This document shows positions 8,026-16,800 of a stretch of 43,344 nucleotides of DNA, piece by piece. Where the stretch lies: NCBI RefSeq assembly GCF_017312725.1, contig NZ_BOPO01000042.1, forward strand, positions 1 through 43,344, given 5' to 3'. Both the position numbers and the translations under genes were made by a program. Numbering within the stretch: position 1 is the first letter of the stretch; every line of letters begins with the position of its first letter. This DNA comes from Actinocatenispora comari. Lineage in GTDB: Bacteria > Actinomycetota > Actinomycetes > Mycobacteriales > Micromonosporaceae. Below the pieces are notes generated by a model. It ran no database searches and had not been told where the DNA came from. It saw only the letters and a program-made list of their open reading frames with translations.

Positions 8026-8730
8026 ATGTACCCCGACGGTTCAGCCGGCGATCCCGCGAACGCGCAGCCGCAGTACAACCCGACTACGCCGATGCCGACG
8101 CCCGCGCCGCCGGCGCTGCCCGGCTACCAGCAGCAGCCTGCCTACCCGCAATCGGCGCCGCCCGCCCATCCGCAGTCGGCGCCCCCGGCGTACCCGCAGA
8201 GCCCCGCCTACCCGCAGACCCCGGCGTACCCGCAGTCGTCGCCACCGGCGGTCGTGCCGCAGTCCGGGCCGCCCGGGTACCAGCCGGCGGTGGCGCCGCA
8301 GCCGACCAGCGACCTGGTGCCGGTCACCGACCCCGCCGCGTCCTACGGCAGCGACGGCACCGCGCCGTACGGGTCGGAACAGACGCTGGTGCAGATCGGC
8401 CAGATCACCGTCACCGCGACGACCGTGCACACGCCGAACGGGTCGTTCCCGCTGCGTGGCTCGCAGTGGGTGGTCAACGACCACGTGTACACCACCCAGA
8501 AGATCGCCACCTGGGCCATCGTCTGCGCGATCGTGGGGTTCTTCTGCCTCACCGTGTTCAGCCTGCTGTTCCTGCTGTTCAAGGAGACCAAGCACAGCGG
8601 CTTCATGGAGGTCGCGGTGTCCGGCGCCAACGGCAGCGGGTTCGTCACCCAGGTCCCGATCAGCAGCCAGGCCGGCTCCGCGCAGGTGCACCAGCAGGTC
8701 AACTACGCCCGCTCGCTCGCCATGCGCTGA
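8026..8730 (+). CDS. Pro/Gln/Tyr-rich single-pass membrane protein of unknown function
   Basis: Encodes 234 residues. Residues 1 to about 105 are a low-complexity region of PAYPQ-, PPAYPQ- and SAPPA-type repeats, likely disordered and cytoplasmic. A small beta-rich segment follows (VQIGQITVTATTVHTPNG), then one hydrophobic helix (WAIVCAIVGFFCLTVFSLLF) and a C-terminal domain ending HQQVNYARSLAMR. Similar architecture occurs in hypothetical membrane proteins of related actinomycetes. The function is not known. The ATG at 8026 is preferred because an apparent leaderless -10 sits 6 bases upstream. Confidence 0.7.
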   Translation: MYPDGSAGDPANAQPQYNPTTPMPTPAPPALPGYQQQPAYPQSAPPAHPQSAPPAYPQSPAYPQTPAYPQSSPPAVVPQSGPPGYQPAVAPQPTSDLVPVTDPAASYGSDGTAPYGSEQTLVQIGQITVTATTVHTPNGSFPLRGSQWVVNDHVYTTQKIATWAIVCAIVGFFCLTVFSLLFLLFKETKHSGFMEVAVSGANGSGFVTQVPISSQAGSAQVHQQVNYARSLAMR

Positions 8731-8751
8731 TCGCCGCGGGTGGTTATCGCG

Positions 8752-8782
8752 TTGCGGAAGGGTCCGCGCGGCGGGGTATGCT
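8752..8782 (+). promoter_or_regulatory. Candidate promoter for the small lipoprotein-like gene
   Basis: TTGCGG at 8752-8757 and TATGCT at 8777-8782, 19 bp apart, resemble a housekeeping sigma promoter. A GGGGGAG ribosome site and an ATG follow at 8810. Confidence 0.45.
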
Positions 8783-8809
8783 GCGCGGACACGTGATGGG
8801 GGAGTCGGC

Positions 8810-8938
8810 ATGACGCGGACGGTCGGGACGGCGGCGCTGCGGCGCTCGCTGCCGGCTGCGCCGCGACCGACCAGCCTGCGACCGACGGGCCCGTGGCGGG
8901 CCGACCGGCGACCTCGCCGGCCGGTCGGCGTGGCCTGA
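8810..8938 (+). pseudogene. Short ORF, possibly a frameshifted small lipoprotein
   Basis: An ATG at 8810 has a good ribosome site (GGGGGAG, 5 bases upstream) and a plausible promoter, yet the frame gives only 42 residues with no recognisable domain. In another forward frame, bases 8836-8859 encode AALAAGC, a lipobox-like sequence, followed by a polar ATDQPATDG stretch that stays open to about 9012, but that frame has no start codon of its own. One reading is a small lipoprotein gene broken by a single-base change near 8830. A chance lipobox in GC-rich DNA is the alternative. It sits between the membrane protein and proS. Confidence 0.3.
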
Positions 8939-9093
8939 CAGGCGTCCCGCCCCGGCTCCCGGCCCGGCCATCCGGCCCGGCCCCAGCCCTGGCACGAGCC
9001 CGTTGCGGGCCGTGACCGACCGGCGACTCGTTCGTCCACGCGGACCCGCGACGACGGGTCCGCTCCCGGTCACGTTGCCAAGGAGTACCCACG

Positions 9094-10854
9094 ATGAAGA
9101 TGTCCGGGCTGTTCGGCGCCACCCTGCACACCGCGCCGGGCAGCAGCGAGTCGGCGGGCCACCAACAGCTGCTGCGCGCCGGGATGGTGCGACAACTGGC
9201 GCAGGGGATCTTCTCCTACCTGCCGCTCGGTTGGCGCAGCATCCGCAAGATCGAGCAGATCCTGCGCGAGGAGATGGCCGCGGTCGGCGGCCAGGAGCTG
9301 TCCATGCCGGTCACCCAGCCGGCCGAACTGTGGCAGGCGTCCGGCCGGTACGACAAGGTCGGTGCGGAGCTGGCCCGGTTCGCCGACCGGCGTGGCCGCG
9401 GCATGGTGCTCGCGATGACGCACGAGGAGGCGGTGACCGAGCTGGCCCGTACCGAGGTCGGCTCGTACCGGGACCTGCCGCGGATGGTGTTCCAGCTGCA
9501 GACGAAGTTCCGGGACGACGCGCGGCCGCGGGCCGGGCTGATCCGGGTCCGCGAGTTCGTCATGAAGGACGCGTACAGCCTGGACCGCGACGCCGCGGGG
9601 CTGGCCCGGCAGTACGCCAACCAGTACCGCGGGTACTTCCGGGTGTTCGGCCGGTGCGGGGTGCCGGCGCTCGCGGTGGCCTCCGAGGTCGGGATGATGG
9701 GCGGCGAGCTCGCGCACGAGTTCATGTACCCGACGCCGATCGGCGAGGACACCCTGCTGCTCTGCGACGCCTGCGGCTACCGGGCCAACCGGCAGGTTGC
9801 GACGTTCGCCAAGCCGGCCCCGCCGGTCGAGGCGGCGCGGCCGATGCGGCGCGTCGCCACGCCGGACGCGGCGACCGTCGCCCAGCTCGCCGCCGCGGCC
9901 GGGGTGCGCCCGGACCGGATCGCCAAGGCGGTGTTCGTGCAGGCCGACCTCGGCGCGACCGAGGAGCCGGTGATCGCGGTGGTGCGCGGCGACATGGACC
10001 TCAACGAGGCCAAGCTCGCGGCCGCGCTGGGCGCCGCCGACCTGCGGCCGATGACCACCGACGAGATCACCGCGATCGGCGCCGTCGCCGGCTACGGCTC
10101 CCCGGTGGGCCTGACCGCGGCGCGGGTGGTGGTCGACGAGCTGGTGGCGGCGACGCCGAACCTGATCGCCGGCGCCAACCTCGACGGGTACCACCTGCGC
10201 GACGTCAACGTGGGCCGCGACTTCGCCCCGGATGCGGTGTGCGACATCGTCGCGGCGCGCGGCGGCGACGGCTGCCCGCGGTGCGGTGCCGCGCTGCGTA
10301 CCACCCGCGGCGTCGAGATCGGGAACATCTTCAAGCTCGGCGACCGGTACTCCGCGGCGCTCGGCGCCACGTTCACCGACGCCGACGGGGTACGCCGGCC
10401 GGTGCAGATGGGCTGCTACGGCATCGGCGTGGGGCGGCTGCTCGGCTGCGCCGCGGAGGCGCACCACGACGAGCGCGGGCTGACGCTGCCGATCACGATC
10501 GCGCCGTACCAGGTGCACCTGTGCCAGCTCGGCGATGCGGCCGCGGCGGCCGCGCACACCCTGTACGAGCGGCTGGGCGCGGCGGGCGTCGAGGTGCTGC
10601 ACGACGACCGCGGGCAGCGGGCCGGCAGCCAGTTCGCCGACGCGGACCTGATCGGTGCGCCGCTGCGCGCCACCGTCGGCGCGCGGTCGCTGGAGCGCGG
10701 GGAGGTCGAGCTGCACGACCGGGCAACCGGCGAGTCCTGGCCGGTACCGGTGGCGGCGGCGGCCGGCACGATCACCGCCGCGGTCGCGGACCGGCTGGCC
10801 AGGGCCAACGCGGTACCGGCGGTCGACCTGCCGCCGGAGCTGGCCGCCGGCTGA
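9094..10854 (+). CDS. proS: Prolyl-tRNA synthetase, bacterial type with editing insertion
   Basis: Encodes 586 residues. It charges tRNA-Pro with proline and clears Ala-tRNA-Pro. Class II signatures are visible: motif 2 RPRAGLIRVREF (144-155) with the FVMKDAYS continuation, and motif 3 GCYGIGVGRLL near residue 440. Between them, about residues 225-385, lies the inserted YbaK-like editing domain (IAKAVFVQADLG, AKLAAALGAADLRPMT, LIAGANLDGYHLRDVNVGRD). The C-terminal anticodon-binding domain follows (IAPYQVHLCQLG). Actinomycetes often carry a second, editing-less ProRS, so this may be one of two. Start ATG 9094 has AAGGAG about 9 bases upstream. Confidence 0.95.
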   Translation: MKMSGLFGATLHTAPGSSESAGHQQLLRAGMVRQLAQGIFSYLPLGWRSIRKIEQILREEMAAVGGQELSMPVTQPAELWQASGRYDKVGAELARFADRRGRGMVLAMTHEEAVTELARTEVGSYRDLPRMVFQLQTKFRDDARPRAGLIRVREFVMKDAYSLDRDAAGLARQYANQYRGYFRVFGRCGVPALAVASEVGMMGGELAHEFMYPTPIGEDTLLLCDACGYRANRQVATFAKPAPPVEAARPMRRVATPDAATVAQLAAAAGVRPDRIAKAVFVQADLGATEEPVIAVVRGDMDLNEAKLAAALGAADLRPMTTDEITAIGAVAGYGSPVGLTAARVVVDELVAATPNLIAGANLDGYHLRDVNVGRDFAPDAVCDIVAARGGDGCPRCGAALRTTRGVEIGNIFKLGDRYSAALGATFTDADGVRRPVQMGCYGIGVGRLLGCAAEAHHDERGLTLPITIAPYQVHLCQLGDAAAAAAHTLYERLGAAGVEVLHDDRGQRAGSQFADADLIGAPLRATVGARSLERGEVELHDRATGESWPVPVAAAAGTITAAVADRLARANAVPAVDLPPELAAG

Positions 10855-11054
10855 CGGACCGGTAAGCGTCCGGGACGTCGTCACACCGACCTGCCGGCGG
10901 CCGTCGGCCGCACCCGGCGGCGAGCCCCGGACACCGGGCGCCCACCGCCGGCAGGGCACCGGCGGCGGGTGCCGACACCGGGCGGGCGACCGGCCGGTAA
11001 CCGACCGAGCGGGCGGTGCGGCGGTCCGATCGGCCGCTGTGCCGTAACGCCGGA

Positions 11055-11086
11055 GAAACCGCGGTCGGGTCACCGATCGCGGTTTC
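11055..11086 (+). terminator. Long hairpin between proS and the GTPase-like gene
   Basis: GAAACCGCG (11055-11063) pairs with CGCGGTTTC (11078-11086); with one G-U pair the stem extends to 13 pairs around a 6-base loop. It is 200 bp past proS and 72 bp before the next start, so it may end the proS transcript or sit in the leader of the following gene. The remaining 10855-11157 is very GC-rich and shows no gene. Confidence 0.45.
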
Positions 11087-11157
11087 GGGCGTTGTATCCG
11101 GCAGACGCGCCGTACCGAGCGTGTCGCCACGCAGACCAAAGCCGGGGGGCTGGGCGA

Positions 11158-11688
11158 GTGAGTACCGCTGTCATGCAAGCACCGAGCCGGGTACGGCAGG
11201 CCTCGCCGTGCGCGCTGAAGGTGGTCGTGTTGGGCGGCGGTCGCGCGGCGGGACTGGCCCGCGTCGAGGACCGCTTCGTCGACCTCGTGTCCGATGTGGA
11301 CAGTGCCGGTTCGGTGCTGCGGTACGGGCAGTGCGGGTTCTCCGACCGCCTCGCCGTGCACCTGTACGGGATGCCGCCGCAGCAGCGGTACTGGTTCATG
11401 TGGGACGCGCTGTCCGCCGGTGCGGTCGCCGCGCTGGTGCTCGCCGATGCCAGCCGGCTCGGCGACTGCTACCCGGCGCTGGACTACGTCGCCGCCCGCG
11501 GCCTGCCGCACCTGGTCGCGGTGACCGGCGCCCAGCGGTACCAGCTGGCCGAGGTGCGGCAGGCGCTCGCCGTCGGCGCCGAGGTGCCGGTGCTGCTGAC
11601 CGAGTCCGACCGGCCCCGGCCGGCCCGCGAGGTGCTGCACGCGCTGGTGCGGTACGCGATCGCCCGGCGCAACTCCACCGCCGCCTGA
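11158..11688 (+). CDS. Orphan CvnD-like protein lacking GTP-binding motifs
   Basis: Encodes 176 residues from a GTG at 11158. The segment GMPPQQRYWFMWDALSAGAV (71-90), followed by AALVLADASRLGDCYPALDY and a C-terminal PVLLTESD...REVLHALVRYAI, matches CvnD, the small GTPase of actinobacterial Cvn conservons. However, where CvnD has a P-loop ending GKT there is LGGGRAAGLARVE (25-37), with no Lys-Thr/Ser; the DxxG-type switch is YGMPP; and the usual N/TKxD-type motif is replaced by VTGAQR. So GTP binding is unlikely. No sensor kinase (CvnA), roadblock (CvnB) or CvnC gene is adjacent. It may be a non-catalytic relative, or a decaying copy, though its frame is intact. A G-rich ribosome site (GGGGGG) precedes the start. 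Confidence 0.7.
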   Translation: MSTAVMQAPSRVRQASPCALKVVVLGGGRAAGLARVEDRFVDLVSDVDSAGSVLRYGQCGFSDRLAVHLYGMPPQQRYWFMWDALSAGAVAALVLADASRLGDCYPALDYVAARGLPHLVAVTGAQRYQLAEVRQALAVGAEVPVLLTESDRPRPAREVLHALVRYAIARRNSTAA

Positions 11689-11762
11689 CACCGCACGTTT
11701 CCGGTCGTGGCTGGTGGGTACGGGGCTGGGACGTCTGCACCTACCCGAGTGAGGAGTCCGCA

Positions 11763-12065
11763 GTGCTCGCGCTGACCGAGAACGCGGTGACAGTCATCCG
11801 TACGCTCACCGAACAGTCCCAGGCGCCGGATTCTTCGGGCCTGCGTATCGCCACCGAGCCGACCGGGCCGGCCGACGCCGACCAGACGCTGCGGTTGCTG
11901 ATGTCCGAGGCGCCGCAGGAGGGCGATCAGGTGCTCGACGCCGGTGGTGCCCGGCTGTTCCTGGACACCTCGGCCGCCGACTTCCTCGACGACAAGGCGC
12001 TCGACGCCTCGGTGGACGGCGACGGCAACGTCAACTTCGAGGTGGCCCTGCAACCCGAGCAGTGA
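11763..12065 (+). CDS. HesB/IscA-like protein without cysteines
   Basis: Encodes 100 residues. The start MLALTENAVTVIRTL, the GLRIATEPTG strand and the GARLFLDTSAADFLDDKALD segment match the A-type iron-sulfur carrier fold (HesB/IscA). The three cysteines that bind the cluster in IscA are all absent; the protein contains none. Such cysteine-free homologues are common in actinobacteria and usually labelled adhesin or HesB-like, but their role is unknown. The GTG start at 11763 has GAGGAG 8 bases upstream. It follows the CvnD-like gene by 74 bp. Confidence 0.7.
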   Translation: MLALTENAVTVIRTLTEQSQAPDSSGLRIATEPTGPADADQTLRLLMSEAPQEGDQVLDAGGARLFLDTSAADFLDDKALDASVDGDGNVNFEVALQPEQ

Positions 12066-12127
12066 CCCGACGCCGGGCCCGAAGCGGGGACGCCCGGGGC
12101 GGGTTCCGGCGGTACCGGACGAGGCGG

Positions 12128-12144
12128 TTTTCGACGTCCGAAAA
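12128..12144. promoter_or_regulatory. Palindrome TTTTCG-N5-CGAAAA upstream of the WYL gene
   Basis: Arms TTTTCG (12128-12133) and CGAAAA (12139-12144) flank ACGTC. It is an AT-rich island in GC-rich DNA, where the -35 region of the WYL promoter would lie, so it is a candidate operator. Confidence 0.45.
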
Positions 12145-12147
12145 TGT

Positions 12148-12175
12148 CATACCCAGGCCGTAACGTCGGGGTATG
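12148..12175 (+). promoter_or_regulatory. Promoter and candidate operator of the WYL regulator
   Basis: CATACCC (12148-12154) and GGGTATG (12169-12175) form a 7-bp inverted repeat with a 14-bp spacer. The spacer contains TAACGT (12161-12166), a likely leaderless -10 element 6 bases before the ATG at 12173, and the right arm includes the start codon. A protein bound here would block transcription, fitting autorepression. Confidence 0.5.
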
Positions 12176-13015
12176 AACCGGACCGAACGTTTGCATGCCC
12201 TCGTCGACGCACTCCGCGCGGTGGCTCCCGAGCCGCGCTCCACACGATGGCTCGCCGAGCGTTTCTCGGTGAGCGTGCGCACCATCGAGCGCGACACCGC
12301 CGCGCTCGCCGAATCGGGCGTCCCCCTCTTCGCGGTGCCCGGCCCGCAGGGCGGGTTCGCCATCGACGACACCGGCGACCGCGAGCTGCCGCCGGTGGCG
12401 TTCACCCCGGACGAGGCGGTCGCCGTGGCGGTCGGCCTCGCCCAACTGACCGGGTCGACGTTCCACGGCGCGGCCGATGGGGTGCTGGCCAAACTGACCG
12501 CCCGCTATCCGGGGCTGATCGGCGCCGCGGCCGAGGCGGTCGCCACCGGCGACGGTCTCGAGCTGCCCGCGGAAAACGACCAGTTCCCGGCGATCCCGGT
12601 CGTGTTGCAGCGCGCGCTCGCCACCGAGCGGGTGCTGGAGCTCGACTACACCGACGCCACCGGCCGCTCCAGCCGCCGCGTCGTCGAGCCCATCGGGGTG
12701 CTCACCGCGCCGGGCGACGACGGCCCGCACTGGCTGCTGCTCGCCTGGTGCCGGCTGCGGCACGGGGTGCGCGGCTTCCGCATCGACCGCATCCGCCGGG
12801 CCCGGCTCGGCACCGAGCGGGTGCCCGCTCGCCGCGCGCTGGCCGAGCTGCACGTGCCCGGCCTGATCCCCACCGAGCCGGACATTCCGGCCCAACGCCG
12901 CTCGCGGGCCGACCGCGCCGCGGGCGGCTCGGCCCGGAACGGCTCGGCCGCGGTCCCGGCGCGGAGTGGTTCGGCCGCCGGCGCGGGGCAGGCCCGCCCC
13001 GACGTCGCGCAGTGA
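12173..13015 (+). CDS. WYL-domain transcriptional regulator (YafY family)
   Basis: Encodes 280 residues. Residues 4-60 form a DeoR/HTH_11 winged helix (RSTRWLAERFSVSVRTIERD, with GVPLFAVPGPQGGF as the wing). Residues about 145-215 form a WYL domain: VLELDYTDATG, EPIGVL, HWLLLAWCRLRHGVRGFRIDRI. WYL domains sense a small ligand or nucleic acid and usually regulate the neighbouring gene. The tail after about residue 245 is Arg/Ser/Ala-rich and low in complexity. The transcript looks leaderless. No convincing divergent target is present, so autoregulation or a distant target is likely. A strong terminator follows the stop. Confidence 0.85.
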   Translation: MNRTERLHALVDALRAVAPEPRSTRWLAERFSVSVRTIERDTAALAESGVPLFAVPGPQGGFAIDDTGDRELPPVAFTPDEAVAVAVGLAQLTGSTFHGAADGVLAKLTARYPGLIGAAAEAVATGDGLELPAENDQFPAIPVVLQRALATERVLELDYTDATGRSSRRVVEPIGVLTAPGDDGPHWLLLAWCRLRHGVRGFRIDRIRRARLGTERVPARRALAELHVPGLIPTEPDIPAQRRSRADRAAGGSARNGSAAVPARSGSAAGAGQARPDVAQ

Positions 13016-13020
13016 GGTGA

Positions 13021-13061
13021 CAGCCTGCCGGCCGGCGCGAGCGGCGCCGGCCGGCAGGCTG
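13021..13061 (+). terminator. Strong hairpin after the WYL gene
   Basis: A 17-bp perfect stem (13021-13037 with 13045-13061; left arm CAGCCTGCCGGCCGGCG), extendable by one pair, begins 6 bases after the stop. It separates the WYL gene from the leaderless amidotransferase promoter, whose -10 starts 5 bases past the hairpin. Confidence 0.7.
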
Positions 13062-13065
13062 CGGA

Positions 13066-13071
13066 TAGCCT
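13066..13071 (+). promoter_or_regulatory. Leaderless -10 element (TAGCCT) for the amidotransferase-glnE operon
   Basis: TAGCCT ends 7 bases before the GTG at 13079, with no Shine-Dalgarno between, consistent with a leaderless transcript. The -35 would fall within the terminator stem, so transcription may be sensitive to the upstream structure. Confidence 0.5.
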
Positions 13072-13078
13072 TTGCCTC

Positions 13079-13816
13079 GTGAGTGATGCACGGACGCTTG
13101 TGGTGGAGAACGACCCGACCGACGATGTGCGGCTGCTCGGCGACTGGCTCACCGAGGCCGGGCTGACCCTCGAGGTGGTGCGGCCGCACGCCGGCGAGCC
13201 GCTGCCGGACGAGCTGTCCGGCTACGCCGGCCTGGTGGTGCTCGGCGGCGGCCTGCCCGACACCTCGTGGTACGAGCGGGAGCAGTCGCTGTTGCGCGTG
13301 GCCGGCCGGCAGCGGGTCCCGACGCTCGCGGTGTGCCTGGGCGCGCAACTGCTCGCGCTGGCGTTCGGCGGCTACGTCGAGCCGGCCGCGGCCGGCCCGG
13401 AGATCGGCCCGAAGCTGGTCGCCAAGCGCGACGCGGCCGGCCTCGACCCGCTGTTCGCCGACGTGCCGCTGATGCCCGACGTGATCGCGTTCCACCACGA
13501 CGAGGTCACCGAGCTGCCGGAGGGAGCCACCCTGCTCGCCGCCTCCCCGTCGTACCCGCACCAGGCCTTCCGGTACGGCGACCGGATGTGGGCGCTGCAG
13601 TTCCACATCGAGTGCGACCGCGACATGCTGGCCGGCTGGATCGCCGACTCGCCCGACGTGGCCGCCGCCGGCCTCGACCGGGAGGCGCTGCTGGCCCGGT
13701 GCGTGCAGGTCCTGCCGGACGTGGCGGAGACCTGGCGGCCGTTCGCGCACCGGTTCGCCGACCTGGTCGCCGGTCGCAGCTCGGCGCGTACCTCGTTGCC
13801 GCTGCTGGAGGGTTGA
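13079..13816 (+). CDS. Class I glutamine amidotransferase domain protein
   Basis: Encodes 245 residues. It is a free-standing triad amidotransferase of the GMP synthase-like group: nucleophile Cys86 in VCLGAQ, and His176 and Glu178 in LQFHIE. Such proteins release ammonia or act on gamma-glutamyl compounds such as gamma-glutamylpolyamines. The partner is not evident. The GTG at 13079 follows a leaderless -10. glnE begins 5 bases after the stop and its ribosome site lies inside this gene (GGAGGG at 13807-13812), so the two are likely coupled; with glnA2 nearby, a role in glutamine or glutamyl-polyamine metabolism is a reasonable inference. Confidence 0.8.
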   Translation: MSDARTLVVENDPTDDVRLLGDWLTEAGLTLEVVRPHAGEPLPDELSGYAGLVVLGGGLPDTSWYEREQSLLRVAGRQRVPTLAVCLGAQLLALAFGGYVEPAAAGPEIGPKLVAKRDAAGLDPLFADVPLMPDVIAFHHDEVTELPEGATLLAASPSYPHQAFRYGDRMWALQFHIECDRDMLAGWIADSPDVAAAGLDREALLARCVQVLPDVAETWRPFAHRFADLVAGRSSARTSLPLLEG

Positions 13817-13821
13817 CCCCG

Positions 13822-16800
13822 GTGCAGTGGCGGGACCCGCAGCAGACGCCCGCCGGGAGCCGGTCGCCCGACGACCGACCGGCGCCACACCGGTCGTCGT
13901 CCGACCGGCCGGCCTCGGACCGACCCGGGTCGGATCAGCCGGCGTCGGAGCGACGCGCGCCGGAGCGTTCGGGGTCGGATCGACCGGCACCGGAGCGGTC
14001 TGCGTCGGGTCGACCGGCACCGGAGCGGTCTGCGTCGGGTCGACCGGCACCAGATCGGCCGGCGCCGGAGCGGTCTGCGTCGGAGCGGCCGGCGCCGGAT
14101 CGGCGTGGGGTGGCGCGGCTGAGCCGGCTCGGTTTCGCCGAGGCGGACCGGGCGTTCCTGCTGCTCGGCCCGGCCGACGACGGCCTCGGTTGGTGGCGGG
14201 CCGAGCCTGCCGGCCCGGCCGACGCGCGGGCCGAGGAGCTGGTCCGGGCGGTCGCCGCCAGCGCCGACCCCGACCTGGCGCTGCACCAGTTGCAGCGGCT
14301 GGTCGCGGTCGTACCGGAGCTGCCGGCGGCGCTGCGGGCCGACCACGCGCTGGCCCGGCGACTGTTCGCGGTGCTCGGTGCGTCCGACGCGCTCGGCGAC
14401 CACCTCGTCGGCAGCCCGGGCGACTGGGCGGTGCTGGCGAGCTCCGCCGACCCGGACGATCGGCGCGGCGTCGCCGCGCTGCGCGGCGCGCTCGCCCCGG
14501 CGGGACCCGCCGGCGGCCCGGCCGCGGTCGAACAGCTGCGGAGCTCGTACCGGCGGGTGCTGTTGCGGGTGGCGGCGGCCGACCTGACCGGGGTCCGGAC
14601 GGTCGACGACGTGATGGCCGAGCTGACCGATCTGGCCGACGCGACGCTGGCCGCCGCGCTGCAGATCGCCCGGTCCGAGCGCGACGACGCGGACGAGGCC
14701 CGGCTGGCGATCGTGGCGATGGGCAAGACCGGTGGCCGCGAGCTCAACTACGTCAGCGACGTGGACGTGCTGTTCGTCGCCGAGCCGCCGATCGTGGACG
14801 GCCCGGAGCCGGCGCAGCCGGCCGACTCGGCGGCCGCGCTGCGGGTGGCGAGCGCGCTCGCGGTGCGGGTGATCGACGTGTGCCGGCAGGTCGCCTGGCA
14901 GCTGGACGCCGGGCTGCGGCCGGAGGGCCGGGACGGCCCGCTGGTGCGCACGGTGGCCAGCTACGACGCGTACTACCGGCGGTGGGCGAAGGGCTGGGAG
15001 TTCCAGGCGCTGCTCAAGGCGCGGTACGCGGCGGGCGACGCGCAGCTGGCCGACGAGTGGCTGGCCCGGGTGCACCCGCTGCTGTGGCAGACCGCCGGCG
15101 GTACCGAGCGCCCGTCCATGGTCGCCGAGGTGCGCGCGATGCGCCGCCGGGTCGAGGACCAGCTGTCCACTGTGGATGCCGAGCGGGAGATCAAGCTGGG
15201 CCGCGGCGGGCTGCGCGACATCGAGTTCGCGGTGCAGCTGCTGCAGCTGGTGCACGGCCGCTCCGACGCCGAGCTGCGGGGCACCAACACGTTGCGGGCG
15301 CTCGCCGCGCTGACCGCCGGCGGGTACGTCGGCCGGACCGACGGTGAGGAGCTCGCCGCCGGCTACCGGTTCCTGCGCACCATCGAGCACCGGTTGCAGT
15401 TGCAGCACCTGCGCCGCACCCACCGCATCCCGGACGCCGAGCCGGGGCTGCGCTGGCTGGCCCAGTCCCTCGGCTACCGCGGCGAGCCGAAGCGCAGCGC
15501 GGTCCAGGGGTTCCTGGCCGACTGGACCAAGCTCGCCCACAACGTGCGCCGGCTGCACGAGAAGCTGCTGTACCGGCCGCTGCTGGAGGCGGTCGCCCGG
15601 GTGCCGACCGACTCGCTGCGGCTGACCTCGGGCGCGGCCGAGTCCCGGCTCGCCGCGCTGGGTTTCGACGATCCGGCCGGCGCGCTGCGCCACCTCGGCT
15701 CGCTGACCGGCGGGGTGTCGCGCTCGGCGGCGATCCAGCGCACCCTGCTGCCGGCGCTGCTGCCCGAGTTCGCCGACGCGCCCGAGCCCGACCACGGCCT
15801 GCTCGCGTACCGGCAGGTGTCGGAGAAGCTCGGCCGCACCCCGTGGTACCTGCGGCTGCTGCGCGACTCGGGGCCGGTGGCGATCCGGCTGGCCCGGCTG
15901 CTCGGCGAGAGCCGGTACGTCACCGACCTGCTCACCCGCGACCCGGAGGCGCTGCGGCTGCTCGCCGCCGACGCCGAACTGGTGCCGCGCGATCCGGGGG
16001 TGCTGGCCGAGGCGATGGCCGCCGCGGTGGCCCGGCACGACCGGCCGGCGGACGCGGTCGCCGCGCTGCGCGCCCTGCGCCGGCGCGAACTGTTCCGGAT
16101 CGCCTGCGCCGACCTGCTCGGCCGGCTCGACGTGGTCGCCGTCGGCGCGGCCCTCACCCAGGTCACCGACGCGGTACTGGCCGCGGCGCTCGCGGTCGCC
16201 CGGCGTGCCGCGGGCGTACCGGAGGCGCTGTCGTTCGCGGTGATCGGGATGGGCCGGTACGGCGGGGCAGAGCTCGGCTTCGGCTCCGACGCCGACGTGC
16301 TGTTCGTGTACGACGACGCGCCCGGCGCGGCCGATCAGGCGCACCAGGTGGCGGAGACGCTGCGCGCGCTGCTCGCCGCGCCGGCACCCGACCCGCCGCT
16401 GGTGATCGACGCCGACCTGCGCCCGGAGGGCCGGCAGGGCCCGCTGGTGCGCAGCCTCGACGCGTACCGCAGCTACTACCGTCGCTGGTCGCGGGTGTGG
16501 GAGGCGCAGGCGCTGCTGCGAGCCAGGTTCGTGGCCGGCGACGCCGATCTGGGCGCCCGGTTCACCGCGCTGATCGACCCGGTGCGCTATCCGGCGCACG
16601 GCCTGAGCCGCGAGCAGGTGGTGGAGATCCTGCGGATCAAGGCGCGGGTGGACGCCGAACGGCTGCCCCGCGGCGCCGATCCGGCCACCCACACCAAGCT
16701 CGGCCGGGGTGGCCTCGCCGACGTGGAGTGGACGGTGCAGCTGCTGCAGTTGCGGCACGCCGCGCACCTCCCGGAGCTGCGGGTCACCGGTACGCTCGAG

